Shown piece by piece: positions 16,545 through 25,544 of a stretch of DNA of 64,000 bases. Under the pieces are notes generated by a model. The model was not told where the DNA came from and did no database searches. It worked only from the letters and a program-made list of their open reading frames with translations. Positions within the stretch are counted from its first letter, which is position 1. Each line of letters begins with the position of its first letter. The stretch is from Mesorhizobium sp. CA8 (GTDB lineage: Bacteria; Pseudomonadota; Alphaproteobacteria; Rhizobiales; Rhizobiaceae), in the NCBI RefSeq assembly GCF_020164955.1, contig NZ_JAIUHG010000014.1, forward strand, positions 62,001 to 126,000, read 5' to 3'. Made by a program: the position numbers and the translations under genes.

Positions 16545-18395
16545 TCAATCACCGACGCTCTGTTTCTGCTTCTTCTCCTCATACGCCTTGCGCGCGGCAT
16601 TGACCTGCGGCCGCGACGAGACTTCCGGCACGGCGACATCCCACCAATGACCGCCGGCCTCCGTCGACACCAGCGGGTCGGTGTCGATGACCAGCACCGT
16701 GGTCTTGTCGTTCTTCTTCGCCTTGGCCAGCGCCGTCTCCAGTTCGGCAATCGACGCCACCTTCTCGGCGACGGCACCGAGGCTTGCCGCATGCGCGGCG
16801 AAGTCGACGTCCGGCATCACCTCGTGGCGGGCGTCCTTGAGCAGGTTGTTGAAGTTGGCGCCGCCGGTCGCCATCTGCAGCCGGTTGATGCAGCCATAGC
16901 CGCGGTTGTCGAGCAGCACGATGGTGAGCTTGAGGCCAAGCATCACCGAGGTGGCGATCTCGGAATTAAGCATCAGATAGGAGCCATCACCGACCATGAC
17001 GACCACCTCCTGGTCGGGCTTGGCCATCTTGACGCCGAGACCGCCGGCGATCTCGTAGCCCATGGTCGAGAAGCCGTATTCGGCATGGTAGGAGCCCGGC
17101 GCGCCGGCCTGCCACAGCTTGTGCAATTCGCCCGGCAGACCGCCCGCCGCATGCAGCAGCGTGACGCCCGAACCCATGGCGCGCTGCACGGCGCCGATCA
17201 CCTGCGCATCGGAAGGATAGGCGGCGTTGGTCGAAGCCGTCACCTTGGCGGCGGCGGCCTGCCACTCCCTCTTACCCTTCAGCGCGTTATCGGTCCAGGC
17301 GGCGGGCGCCTTCCAGCCCTCCAGCCCGGCGGACAGCTCGGCAAGCCCCTCGGCCGCGTCGGCGACCAGCGGCAGCGCCCAATGCTTGCCGGCGTCGAAG
17401 GCCTGGGTATTGAGGCCAATGATGGTGCGGCCGGCATTCTTGAACAGCGCCCAGGAGCCGGTGGTGAAATCCTGCAGCCTGGTGCCGACCGCAAGCACGA
17501 CATCGGCCTCCTCCGCCAGGCGATTGGCGGCCGACGTGCCGGTAACGCCGACCGCCGCCATGTTGAGCGGATGGTCGTCGGGCAACGAAGACTTGCCGCC
17601 CTGCGTTTCGCAGACAGGAATGCCGGCGCCCTGCACCAGCTTGGCGAGCTCGTCCGAGGCCTGCGAATACAGCACCCCGCCGCCCGCGATCACCAGCGGC
17701 TTCTTGGCGCCCTTCAACGCCGCGACGGCCGCCGCCAATTCATTGCGGTCCGGACGCAGCCGGCGCGGTGTCCAGACACGCTCGGCGAACAGGCTTTCGG
17801 GATACTCATAGGCTTCGGCCTGCACGTCCTGGCAGAGCGAAAGCGTCACCGGGCCGCATTCGGCCGGATCGGTCAGCACCTGCATGGCGCGGTTCAGCGC
17901 CGGGATGATCTGCTCCGGCCGCGTGATGCGGTCGAAATAGCGCGATACGGGACGGAAGCAGTCATTGACGCTCGCCGTGCCGTCGGAGAAATCCTCTGCC
18001 TGCTGCAGCACCGGGTCGGGCAGGCGGTTGGCGAAGATATCGCCGGGCAAAAACAGGACAGGCAGCCGGTTTACATGCGCGAGCGCCGCGGCCGTCACCA
18101 TGTTCAGCGCGCCGGGGCCGATCGAGCTGGTCGCGGCCATGAAGCGGCGGCGGAAATTGGCCTTGCCATAGGCGATCGCCGCATGCGCCATCGCCTGCTC
18201 ATTATGGGCGCGAAAGGTCGGCAGCTCGTCGCGCACCTGGTAGAGCGCCTCGCCGATGCCGGCGACGTTGCCATGGCCGAAGATCGCCCAGACTCCGCCG
18301 AAGATCGGCACCGTCTTCCCGTCGATCTCGGTCATTTGCCGGCTGAGGAAGCGGGTCAGCGCCTGTGCCATCGTCAGGCGGATTGTCTTGCTCAT
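16545..18395 (-). CDS. iolD: 3D-(3,5/4)-trihydroxycyclohexane-1,2-dione acylhydrolase IolD
   Basis: A 616-residue thiamine-diphosphate enzyme of the acetolactate-synthase fold that hydrolytically opens the cyclohexanedione ring to 5-deoxy-glucuronate. The N-terminal TPP domain (MAQALTRFLSRQMTE, GHGNVAGIGEALYQ), a central FAD-like domain (about 200-340), and the C-terminal TPP/Mg site (MVGDGSYLMLNSEI ... LLDNRGYGCIN) are in order. An in-frame extension to 18455 is rejected because GGAGACAC precedes the ATG at 18395. It follows iolC after 31 bases. Confidence 0.95.
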   Translation of the reverse strand: MSKTIRLTMAQALTRFLSRQMTEIDGKTVPIFGGVWAIFGHGNVAGIGEALYQVRDELPTFRAHNEQAMAHAAIAYGKANFRRRFMAATSSIGPGALNMVTAAALAHVNRLPVLFLPGDIFANRLPDPVLQQAEDFSDGTASVNDCFRPVSRYFDRITRPEQIIPALNRAMQVLTDPAECGPVTLSLCQDVQAEAYEYPESLFAERVWTPRRLRPDRNELAAAVAALKGAKKPLVIAGGGVLYSQASDELAKLVQGAGIPVCETQGGKSSLPDDHPLNMAAVGVTGTSAANRLAEEADVVLAVGTRLQDFTTGSWALFKNAGRTIIGLNTQAFDAGKHWALPLVADAAEGLAELSAGLEGWKAPAAWTDNALKGKREWQAAAAKVTASTNAAYPSDAQVIGAVQRAMGSGVTLLHAAGGLPGELHKLWQAGAPGSYHAEYGFSTMGYEIAGGLGVKMAKPDQEVVVMVGDGSYLMLNSEIATSVMLGLKLTIVLLDNRGYGCINRLQMATGGANFNNLLKDARHEVMPDVDFAAHAASLGAVAEKVASIAELETALAKAKKNDKTTVLVIDTDPLVSTEAGGHWWDVAVPEVSSRPQVNAARKAYEEKKQKQSVGD

Positions 18396-18426
18396 GTGTC
18401 TCCTCCGCGGTCCTTCAGCGATCTTG

Positions 18427-20361
18427 TTATGCGGCCTTGCGGCCGCGCGCGGCAAGCCATGCCTCGGTCAACTGTTCGAAGCGCGCGGCCATGTCGGCGA
18501 TCGCCTCGTCGTCCGACATTCTGCCGGCCAGCCATCGTTCGGCGGCGTTGACGAAGATGGTGCGACCGACGGCAAAGCCCTTGACGATCGGCGCATTGGC
18601 GGTGGCGGCAAACGCCGCGACCAGCTCGTCCTGCGGCGCCTCCAGCCCGAGCAGCACGACGCCACGGCACCAAGGATCGTTCCTGACGATCACCTGTTCG
18701 ATCTTGGCCCAGGCGCCTGCGGAAGCCTGCGGCTCGAGCTTCCACCAGTCGGGCTTGATGCCCAGCGCATAGAGCTCTTCCAGCGCGCGCGGAATGGTGG
18801 TGTCGTCGAGCTTGCCGTGCTTACCGGCGATGATCTCGACCAGCAATTCGCGGCCGACTTTCCGCGCCGCTTCGAACAAAGCGCGCAGCTTCTGCTGCTG
18901 CTCAACTTTGAGCGCCTCCGGGTCGTCCGGGTGATAGAAGCACAGGCATTTGATGCAATGGTCGACCGGCCATTCGGTGAGCTGCGAGCCGATGTCCTGC
19001 GAAAACTCGAAGCGCAGCGGCCGCGATCCGGGCAATTCGACGGGGCGGCCGAGCCAGGCGAAGGGATGGCGGGCGAATTCGAACATGGCGTCGCGGCCAT
19101 ATTTCTCGTCGATCAGCATGCCGTAGCCATCGCGGCCGGCGGCGACCTTTGCCGCCGCCTTGACCGTCAGCACCTTGAAGTCGGGAATACGCGAAACATC
19201 GGCGCCGACCCTGGCCGCCACATCTTCCAACTGGACGCGATGGTCGCAGGCCAAAGCCATCAACGAGGGGATGTCGCGCCGCCGCGTCGTTGCCCAGTGG
19301 ACGTGGTTGATCGCCTCGTCCTTGCGCAGCGCCAGGTGCTTGCTGCCATGCTTCAAAAAGAACTGCAACTCCTCGAAAGTCGGATATTCCGGCGCGCAGA
19401 GCAGGCGCGACACCGCGAAGGCGCCGCAGGCATTGGCCCAGGTCGCGGCGGTGGCGAAGCTTTCGCCGCCGAGCCAGCCGCGCAGGAAGCCGGACATGAA
19501 GGCGTCGCCGGCGCCGAGCACATTGTAGATCTCGATCGGGAAACCCTTGCCGACGATGCCGTCCTCGAGATCGTCGCTGATCGGGCCGTCATAGACGATG
19601 CAGCCCTTGGCGCCGCGCTTGAGCACGATGGTCGCCAAGGACAGGGCGCGGATCGTCTTCAGCGCGCTCAGGCAATCGTCGGCGCCCGACGCGATCATGA
19701 TCTCTTCCTCGGTGCCGACGATGAGATCGCAATCGGGCAGGACCGTCTTCAACTGCGCCGACACGCGGTCGGATTTGACGTAGCGCTCGAAGCCCTCGGC
19801 ATGGCCGGCAAGGCCCCAGAGGTTCGGGCGATAGTCGATGTCGAACACCACCTTGCCACCCTTGGCCTTCATCAAGCGGATCGCCTTGCGCTGCGCGGCA
19901 TCGGAGTTCGGCCGGGAGAAATGCGTACCGGTGACGACGACCGAGCGCGCCGAGGCGATGAAGGCCTCGTCGATATCTTCTTCGGCCAGCGCCATGTCGG
20001 CGCAGTCCGAACGATAGAAAATCATCGGCGAGACGCCTTCGCTTTCGACCGAGAGCAGCACCAGCGCCGTCAGCCTCTCCTTGTCGGTCTTCAGCCCGTC
20101 GACCGAAACGCCCTCGCGCCGAAGCTGCTCGCGGATGAAACGGCCCATCTGCTCGTCGCCGACGCGGGTGAGCAGCGCCGAGCGCAGGCCGAGCCTCGCC
20201 GTGCCGACGGAAATATTGGCCGGGCAGCCGCCGACCGACTTGGCGAAAGAGGTGACGTCCTCCAGTCGCGAGCCGATCTGCTGGCCATAGAGATCGACCG
20301 AGGCGCGGCCGATGGTGATGACGTCGAGCGGCGGGTATTTCCCCTCCACGGCTTCGCCCAT
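18427..20361 (-). CDS. iolC: IolC: 5-dehydro-2-deoxygluconokinase fused to DUF2090 (aldolase-like) domain
   Basis: A 644-residue two-domain protein, about twice the size of Bacillus IolC. Residues about 12-335 form a PfkB sugar kinase (VGGCPANISVGTARLGL near 43-59; ATP-binding GAGDAF at 283-288), which phosphorylates 2-deoxy-5-keto-gluconate. Residues about 345-644 are DUF2090 (MALACDHRVQLE, GMLIDEKYGRDA, WWKLEP), a class I aldolase-like fold related to LacD. The fusion suggests one protein does both phosphorylation and cleavage (the IolJ step), though aldolase activity of DUF2090 is inferred. It is the first gene of the minus-strand iol operon, downstream of IolR-type boxes. Confidence 0.92.
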   Translation of the reverse strand: MGEAVEGKYPPLDVITIGRASVDLYGQQIGSRLEDVTSFAKSVGGCPANISVGTARLGLRSALLTRVGDEQMGRFIREQLRREGVSVDGLKTDKERLTALVLLSVESEGVSPMIFYRSDCADMALAEEDIDEAFIASARSVVVTGTHFSRPNSDAAQRKAIRLMKAKGGKVVFDIDYRPNLWGLAGHAEGFERYVKSDRVSAQLKTVLPDCDLIVGTEEEIMIASGADDCLSALKTIRALSLATIVLKRGAKGCIVYDGPISDDLEDGIVGKGFPIEIYNVLGAGDAFMSGFLRGWLGGESFATAATWANACGAFAVSRLLCAPEYPTFEELQFFLKHGSKHLALRKDEAINHVHWATTRRRDIPSLMALACDHRVQLEDVAARVGADVSRIPDFKVLTVKAAAKVAAGRDGYGMLIDEKYGRDAMFEFARHPFAWLGRPVELPGSRPLRFEFSQDIGSQLTEWPVDHCIKCLCFYHPDDPEALKVEQQQKLRALFEAARKVGRELLVEIIAGKHGKLDDTTIPRALEELYALGIKPDWWKLEPQASAGAWAKIEQVIVRNDPWCRGVVLLGLEAPQDELVAAFAATANAPIVKGFAVGRTIFVNAAERWLAGRMSDDEAIADMAARFEQLTEAWLAARGRKAA

Positions 20362-20435
20362 TCGAACCTCCCATCGGCCTTGTTGTGTAGAGCAGCGTCG
20401 TTTTGGACAGCACGCGCCAGCGATGGCGTGGTGTC

Positions 20436-20487
20436 GTCAATATGAAATATTAATTCCAATCTACAGTCAATATGGAATGAGCATTCC
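20436..20487. promoter_or_regulatory. Tandem IolR operator boxes upstream of iolC
   Basis: Two 22-bp direct repeats, 30 bases apart (20436-20457 and 20466-20487), share GTCAATATG at one end and ATTCC at the other. The second contains a perfect palindrome GGAA-N6-TTCC (20474-20487), which is the binding motif I recall being described for IolR of Sinorhizobium meliloti. The first has GAAA-N6-TTCC (20444-20457), one mismatch. A -35-like TTGAC on the minus strand lies between them. They lie 75-125 bases before the iolC start and directly behind the iolR stop, well placed to repress iolC. Confidence 0.75.
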
Positions 20488-20514
20488 CAAACTGAAAAGC
20501 GCTCGTCTGGGGGC

Positions 20515-21360
20515 TCAGCCCCTGCGCCGGCGCCCGGTCTCGCGGCGTTTCTCGCCCACGGCGACGGTCAGCGCCATGGCCAGCGCCATGGTCGCCGAGA
20601 TCGAGCGGAAGCCGCCGAAATCGGCCTCGGCGACCTCGAACCAGACCTTGGCGAATTGCGCCAGCGGCGAGAAGGATGAGTCGGTGATCGCCACGATCGG
20701 CACACCCTGCTCGGCGATCGAGCGCGTCTCCTCGATCGTCGCCGGCGCGTAAGGCGAGAAGCTGATGGCGATGACGGCATCGCGCGGCGTGGCGAAGCCG
20801 ATCATCTCGGCGTTCAGTCCCGCGGCCGATTCCACCAGCTGGTTGCGGATCTTCAGCTTCCCCAGCGCATAGGCGATGTAGGACGCCACCGGGTAGGAGC
20901 GGCGCTTGGCCAGCACATAGATCGTCTCGGCTTTCGCCAGCAGCGTCACCGCCTCTTCGAAATGTGCATCGTTGAGCGAACGCGAAATGTCACCAAGCGA
21001 GGTGCTGGCGGCGGCGACGAAGCCGTCGAAGATCGCCCGGTGGCCACCGCCTTCCTCGGCTTTGGCGCGCAGCGCCGCCAGCCGCTCGTCATAGGAGGAG
21101 TTGCGCTCGCGCAGCCGCTCGCGGAAAACCTGCTGCAGGCTGGTGAAGCCATCGAAGCCGAGCTGCTGGGCAAACCGGATCAGCGTCGAGGGCTGCACGC
21201 CGGCGGAAGCGGCGATACTTGCCGCCGTCCCGAAAGCGATATCGTCGGGGTTGTCGAGCGCATAGGCGGCGATCTGCGCGATGCGCTTGGGTAGGCTCGC
21301 GCGCCTGTCCAGGATCGTCGCGCGCAGCGTTTCGAAATCGCGAGGCACCCGTTCGTCCAT
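20515..21360 (-). CDS. iolR: RpiR-family repressor of inositol catabolism (IolR)
   Basis: A 281-residue RpiR regulator. The N-terminal helix-turn-helix has FGTAASIAASAGVQPSTLIRFAQQLGFDGFTSLQQ (read in two pieces, about 45-80), and the C-terminal half is a SIS sugar-phosphate isomerase-like domain (IYVLAKRRSYPVASYIAYAL, then VIAISFSPYAP). The start at 21360 has GGCGGAGCGACG in front, better than the ATG at 21381. Its position next to iolC and the boxes behind it identify it as IolR, sensing an inositol intermediate. It is divergent from the Gfo/Idh gene at 21519. It ends in an arginine-rich tail (RRETGRRRRG). Confidence 0.88.
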   Translation of the reverse strand: MDERVPRDFETLRATILDRRASLPKRIAQIAAYALDNPDDIAFGTAASIAASAGVQPSTLIRFAQQLGFDGFTSLQQVFRERLRERNSSYDERLAALRAKAEEGGGHRAIFDGFVAAASTSLGDISRSLNDAHFEEAVTLLAKAETIYVLAKRRSYPVASYIAYALGKLKIRNQLVESAAGLNAEMIGFATPRDAVIAISFSPYAPATIEETRSIAEQGVPIVAITDSSFSPLAQFAKVWFEVAEADFGGFRSISATMALAMALTVAVGEKRRETGRRRRG

Positions 21361-21452
21361 CGTCGCTCCGCCCACGCTCATAAGGTTTTGTCCCTCTCCT
21401 GCCTCATCATAGCGAGTTCGCGCAAGAACACCATAAAAAATGATTTAGATGT

Positions 21453-21473
21453 TCCATTCTTTACTAAAATGGA
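21453..21473. promoter_or_regulatory. Inverted repeat in the iolR / dehydrogenase divergent promoter region
   Basis: TCCATT (21453-21458) and AATGGA (21468-21473) form an inverted repeat with a nine-base AT-rich centre. It lies in the only AT-rich part of the 158-base divergent region, 93 bases from the iolR start and 45 from the dehydrogenase start. It does not match GGAA-N6-TTCC, so either it binds another regulator or it is a variant site. Function is inferred from position only. Confidence 0.35.
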
Positions 21474-21518
21474 CTAATTCATCCATACGAGCTTTCCTTT
21501 AGTCTGGAGACAATCGAC

Positions 21519-22628
21519 ATGGTCGGAGTGGGCCTCATCGGCACGGGCTTCATGGGCAAGTGCCACGCCATCGCCTGGAACGCGGTGGGCACCGTTTTTC
21601 CCGATGTCGACAAGCCCAAGCTGGTGCATCTGGGCGAGGTGAATGACGATTTGGCCAAACGCAAAGCTGCCGAGTTCGGCTTCGCAAAAGGCTCCGGCGA
21701 CTGGCGCGCCGTGGTCGAGGATCCGGACGTCGAAATCGTCTCGCTGACCACGCCCAACCAGTTCCACCCGGAAATGGCGATCGCCATCCTCGAAGCCGGC
21801 AAGCATCTGTGGTGCGAGAAGCCGATGGCGCCGAGTTTCGCCGAGGCCGAGGCGATGGCGAATGCCGCAAAAAAATCCGGCAAGGTCGCCGTGCTCGGCT
21901 ACAACTACATCCAGAACCCCGCAATCCGTCATATCGGCGCGCTGCTCGAGGAAAAGATCATCGGCGGTGTCAATCTCGTGCGCATCGAGATGGACGAGGA
22001 CTTCATGGCCGACCCCGAAGCGCTGTTCTTCTGGAAGCATGAGGCTTCGTCCGGCTATGGCGCGCTCGACGATTTCGCCGTGCATCCGCTGTCGCTGATC
22101 AGGGCGCTGTTCGGCCGCGTCAGCCGGGTCATGTGCGACATGATCAAACCCTATGCCGACCGCAAGACCGCGTCCGGCGCTCGCCGCGCGGTCGAGACCT
22201 ACGACATCGCCAGCGTCTTGATGCATATCGAGAACGGCGTTGCCGGCACGCTGCTGGTCAACCGCTCGGCCTGGGGCCGCAAGGGCCGCATCGCCATCCA
22301 GATCTTCGGCTCGAAGGGCTCGATCCTCTACGACCAGGAGCGGATGAACGAGTTCCAGCTCTACCTCACCGCCGACCGGCCGACCGAGCAGGGCTACCGA
22401 ACCATCCTGGTGGCGCCGCACCACAAGCCCTACGATTCCTTCCTGCCGGCGCCCGGCCACGGCCTCGGCTTCAACGACCTCAAGATGATCGAATGCCGCG
22501 AGCTTCTGATGCGCATCGCCGGCAAGCCGGCCCGCATCATCGACTTCGACGAGGGGCTGGAGATCGAGCGCACCGTGCATGCCATGGCCCGCTCGTTCCA
22601 GGAGCAGCGCTGGGTCGATGTGAGGTGA
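21519..22628 (+). CDS. Gfo/Idh/MocA-family NAD(P)-dependent oxidoreductase
   Basis: A 369-residue oxidoreductase. The N-terminal Rossmann fold begins VGVGLIGTGFMGKCHAIAWN and contains LTTPNQFHPEMAIAILEAGK and the catalytic WCEKPM (Lys of the EKP motif). The C-terminal domain carries the second conserved segment YGALDDFAVHPLSLIRALFG (Asp/His active site). It is divergent from iolR and so likely tied to inositol metabolism, for example as an scyllo- or other inositol dehydrogenase, but the substrate is not readable. It converges on the epimerase gene that ends the next minus-strand operon. Confidence 0.85.
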   Translation: MVGVGLIGTGFMGKCHAIAWNAVGTVFPDVDKPKLVHLGEVNDDLAKRKAAEFGFAKGSGDWRAVVEDPDVEIVSLTTPNQFHPEMAIAILEAGKHLWCEKPMAPSFAEAEAMANAAKKSGKVAVLGYNYIQNPAIRHIGALLEEKIIGGVNLVRIEMDEDFMADPEALFFWKHEASSGYGALDDFAVHPLSLIRALFGRVSRVMCDMIKPYADRKTASGARRAVETYDIASVLMHIENGVAGTLLVNRSAWGRKGRIAIQIFGSKGSILYDQERMNEFQLYLTADRPTEQGYRTILVAPHHKPYDSFLPAPGHGLGFNDLKMIECRELLMRIAGKPARIIDFDEGLEIERTVHAMARSFQEQRWVDVR

Positions 22629-22697
22629 TTGGGCCGAGCGTCGGGACCGGTATGGTGGTTCACGGCGGCCGGCCAATGCAAAATCGGATCTGAGCAT

Positions 22698-23636
22698 TCA
22701 GGCCAGGTTGATGGCGACGTTGCGCAGCAGCGCCACGGATTTGCGCATGCCTTCCATGGGCGACAGCATCATGTCCTCGTGCTCGATCGACAGCACGTCG
22801 TCGTAGCCGGCCTGCTTCAGCGCCGTGCAGAACTGCCGCCACCAGGTCTCGCCGTGGCCGTAGCCGAGCGTGATGTAATTCCAGGCCCTTTCGGCAAACT
22901 GATTTGGCGGACGGGCATCGAGCACGCCGTCGATGGCCGCCGGTATCGGTTCGACGCGCGTATCCTTGGCGTGGACATAGTAGATCGCCGAGCCAAGCTT
23001 GCGCACGGCGGCGATGGGATCGGCGCCCATCCATATCGGATGGCTCGGATCGTAGTTCGCGCCGACCGTCTCGCCGACGGCATCGCGCAGCCGGAACAGC
23101 GTCTGCACATTGTACACGGCCTGATGCCCATGCAGTTCCAGGCAAAGCTTCCTGATGCCAAGGTTGTTCGCAAAGCCGACGAGGTCGCGCCAATACGGGA
23201 TGATGCAATCGTCCCACTGGTAGCGCTGGATCTCGGCGCATTCGGGCGGCCAGTCGGTGATGATCCAGTTGGGGTTGGCGTCGCCCGGGCCGCCCGGCAG
23301 CCCCGACATCATCACCACGCGGTCGATGCCCAGGAGGCTCGCCAGCCGGATCGTGTCCTCGGTCACCTGGCGGTGCTGCTTGCCCTGCGGTCCCGGATGC
23401 AGCGGATTGCCCGAGCAGTTGAGCGCCGCGATCGTCAGCCCGTGGTCGCGGACCTTGGCGACGAATTCGGCGCGGGTCGCCGCGCTATCCAGCATGGCCG
23501 CAAGGTCGATATGCGGCGCCGACGACCAGTTGCCGCAGGCGAACTCCAGCGTCTCCAGCCCCAGTTCGGCCGAGGCGCGCAGCATTTCGTCGAAGGACAG
23601 GTAGCCCAGGCTGTCGGTGATCATGCCAATCTTCAT
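22698..23636 (-). CDS. Sugar phosphate isomerase/epimerase-like TIM-barrel protein
   Basis: A 312-residue AP_endonuc_2/xylose-isomerase-like barrel. Metal-site residues are visible in LCLELHGHQAVYN, ANYDPSHPIWMG, YYVHAKDTR and VLSIEHEDMM (E, D, H, E pattern of this superfamily). It starts MKIGMITDSLGYLSFDEML, and is the last gene of the seven-gene operon running down from 29787, 33 bases after the dehydrogenase gene. Relatives act as ketose epimerases, inosose dehydratases or 3-keto-glycoside lyases, so the reaction depends on the pathway and is not known here. Confidence 0.83.
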   Translation of the reverse strand: MKIGMITDSLGYLSFDEMLRASAELGLETLEFACGNWSSAPHIDLAAMLDSAATRAEFVAKVRDHGLTIAALNCSGNPLHPGPQGKQHRQVTEDTIRLASLLGIDRVVMMSGLPGGPGDANPNWIITDWPPECAEIQRYQWDDCIIPYWRDLVGFANNLGIRKLCLELHGHQAVYNVQTLFRLRDAVGETVGANYDPSHPIWMGADPIAAVRKLGSAIYYVHAKDTRVEPIPAAIDGVLDARPPNQFAERAWNYITLGYGHGETWWRQFCTALKQAGYDDVLSIEHEDMMLSPMEGMRKSVALLRNVAINLA

Positions 23637-23669
23637 TTCGGAAACTCCCGCTTGCTTCGGACCGTCCGC

Positions 23670-24662
23670 TCACAGCTCTACGGGCTCAAACCTGCCGGAC
23701 CGGGCCGACGCAAGCGCCGCCTCGCAAAGGATCATCGCCTTGCGACCATCGCTGGCGGTGACCGCCGGCCGCCTGCCCGTTTCGACGCAGGTGATGAAGT
23801 GGTCGATCTCGGCCGCGTAGGACTCGGCATAGCGTTCGACGAAGAAGTAATAGGGCTTGTCGCGCGATATGCCCGTGCCGCCGTATATTTCCACCGAGGT
23901 CGGCAGCCGGTTGCCGGCCTGCAGCATGCCGTCGGCGCCGTGCACCTCGATGCGCTGGTCATAGCCATAGGCAGCCCTGACGCTGTTGTTGATGTGGCAT
24001 TGCCGGCCGGACGCCGTTCGCAGGATGAACATCGCGGTGTCGTAGTCGCCGAGCTTCCTGTATTGCGGCGCCACCAGCGAGGAGCCGGTCGCGAAAAGTT
24101 CGACTGGTTCTTCGCCGAGCATGTTCCGCGCCATGTCGAAGTCGTGGATAGTCATCTCGCGAAAGACGCCCCCGCCTCCCGCTAGCGCTTCCTCGGATTC
24201 CGGCTCGGGGTCGCGGCTGGTGATGATGACCTGCTCGACGGCGCCGATCTCGCCGCCATCGAGGCGCTCCTTCAGCGCCCGGAAGCTCGGATCGAAGCGG
24301 CGGTTGAAGCCGATCTGGAACGGCACGTCGGCCTTCGCGACCGCCGCCAGGCACTCGTCGGTGCGCTTCAGGTCGAGGTCGATCGGTTTCTCGCAGAAGA
24401 TCGCCTTGCCTTGCGCCGCCGCAGCCATGGCTAGCTCCGCGTGGGTGCGTGTGGCCGACGCGATGAAAACCATTTTCACTGCCGGATCGTTCATAGCGGT
24501 CTCGGTGTCCACGATCTCGGCGCCGGTTACGGCGGCGACCTTCTCGGCCGCCTCGCGATTGGGATCGACGACGTAGCGCAGCCGCACCTTCGGGTGGCGC
24601 GCGAGATTGCTCGCATGCACACGGCCGATCAGCCCTACCCCGAACAGACAAACATCCATCAT
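23670..24662 (-). CDS. Inositol 2-dehydrogenase-like Gfo/Idh/MocA oxidoreductase
   Basis: A 330-residue NAD-dependent dehydrogenase resembling IolG/IdhA. The Rossmann motif is CLFGVGLIGRVHASNLARHP, the catalytic motif FCEKPIDLDL, then IGFNRRFDPSFRALK and the active-site helix GGGGVFREMTIHDFDMARNM (Asp/His). The frame runs 19 codons further upstream, but MMDVCLFG at 24662 fits the family start. It follows the ABC permease genes in one operon. Oxidation of myo-inositol or a related cyclitol or sugar is the best guess. It could be the main inositol dehydrogenase, since none lies in the iolCDEB operon. Confidence 0.85.
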   Translation of the reverse strand: MMDVCLFGVGLIGRVHASNLARHPKVRLRYVVDPNREAAEKVAAVTGAEIVDTETAMNDPAVKMVFIASATRTHAELAMAAAAQGKAIFCEKPIDLDLKRTDECLAAVAKADVPFQIGFNRRFDPSFRALKERLDGGEIGAVEQVIITSRDPEPESEEALAGGGGVFREMTIHDFDMARNMLGEEPVELFATGSSLVAPQYRKLGDYDTAMFILRTASGRQCHINNSVRAAYGYDQRIEVHGADGMLQAGNRLPTSVEIYGGTGISRDKPYYFFVERYAESYAAEIDHFITCVETGRRPAVTASDGRKAMILCEAALASARSGRFEPVEL

Positions 24663-24725
24663 GCGTTCGACTTTCCCATCAGGCCGCTCCATCGCTGGCG
24701 GCCGGTTCGTGTTGCCCAAGCGGCA

Positions 24726-25544
24726 TCATTTCACGGCGCCCATGGTCAGCCCGCGCACCAGATGCCGCTGCACCAGAAGCGCGAAGAACACGATCGGCAA
24801 CGCGCCGATGACGCCGGCAGCCGCCATCGAGGCCCAGTCGGTGTCGATGCGGCCGATCAGCGTTGCCGTGCCGCGCGGCATGGTCATGGCGCGGGGCGTC
24901 GCCGTCAGCGCCAGCGCGAAGAGGAACTCGTTGAAGGTGACCAGCACGGCGAAGATCGCGGTGGCCGCGAGCCCCGGTGCCGCCAATGGCAGCGTGATGC
25001 GGCGGAAGGCGCCGAAGCGCGAATCGCCGTCGACCATCGCCGCCTCCTCGAGGTCGACGGGGATCTCGCTGAAGAAGCTCTCCATCATCCAGACGCAGAA
25101 GGTGACGTTGAAGGCGGTGTAAGTAGCGATCAGGCCGAGCCAGCTGTCGAGTAGCCCGAGGCTGAGCATCAAGAGATAGACGGGGATCAGGATGACGACT
25201 GGCGGGATGATCCGCAGGGTGAGCAGGAACAGGCCAACCTTGCGCTCCGCAGCGAAAGGCAGGCGGAACCTGGCGATCGCATAAGCGCCCATCGCGCCGA
25301 CGATCAGCGCGATCGCGACCGAGAAGAAGGTCACCACCAGCGAGTTCGTCAAATAGGAGCCGAACTGCTTTTCGGTGAACAGTCGCACGTAATTGTCGAG
25401 CGTCGGCACATGCGGGTAAAGCGTGCCTTCCTGGGTGATCTCGCGGTTCGACTTGAGCGAGGTGGAGACCAGCCAGTAGATCGGCAGCAGCACGACGGCC
25501 AGCACGAAGATGGTGGTGAGGATGCGCGACAGGCGGTTGCTCAT
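24726..25544 (-). CDS. CUT1 carbohydrate ABC importer permease (MalG-like)
   Basis: A 272-residue permease with six membrane segments (first LTTIFVLAVVLLPIYWLVST) and the cytoplasmic EAA loop DLEEAAMVDGDSRFGAFRRI that contacts the ATPase. The C-terminal VQRHLVRGLTMGAVK is the classic end of MalG-type permeases. It overlaps the upstream permease gene by four bases. The dehydrogenase gene follows after 63 bases. Confidence 0.92.
   Translation of the reverse strand: MSNRLSRILTTIFVLAVVLLPIYWLVSTSLKSNREITQEGTLYPHVPTLDNYVRLFTEKQFGSYLTNSLVVTFFSVAIALIVGAMGAYAIARFRLPFAAERKVGLFLLTLRIIPPVVILIPVYLLMLSLGLLDSWLGLIATYTAFNVTFCVWMMESFFSEIPVDLEEAAMVDGDSRFGAFRRITLPLAAPGLAATAIFAVLVTFNEFLFALALTATPRAMTMPRGTATLIGRIDTDWASMAAAGVIGALPIVFFALLVQRHLVRGLTMGAVK

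Noticed and set aside
16119..18551. 810-codon plus-strand open frame over iolE and iolD
   Set aside because: It is antisense to two clear genes, has no family motifs, and is His/Arg/Gly-rich low-complexity as expected from high GC at third positions. The same holds for 18256-20445 (+), 61629-63149 (-), 6796-8184 (-), 12307-13644 (+), 4173-5336 (-) and 29161-30336 (+).
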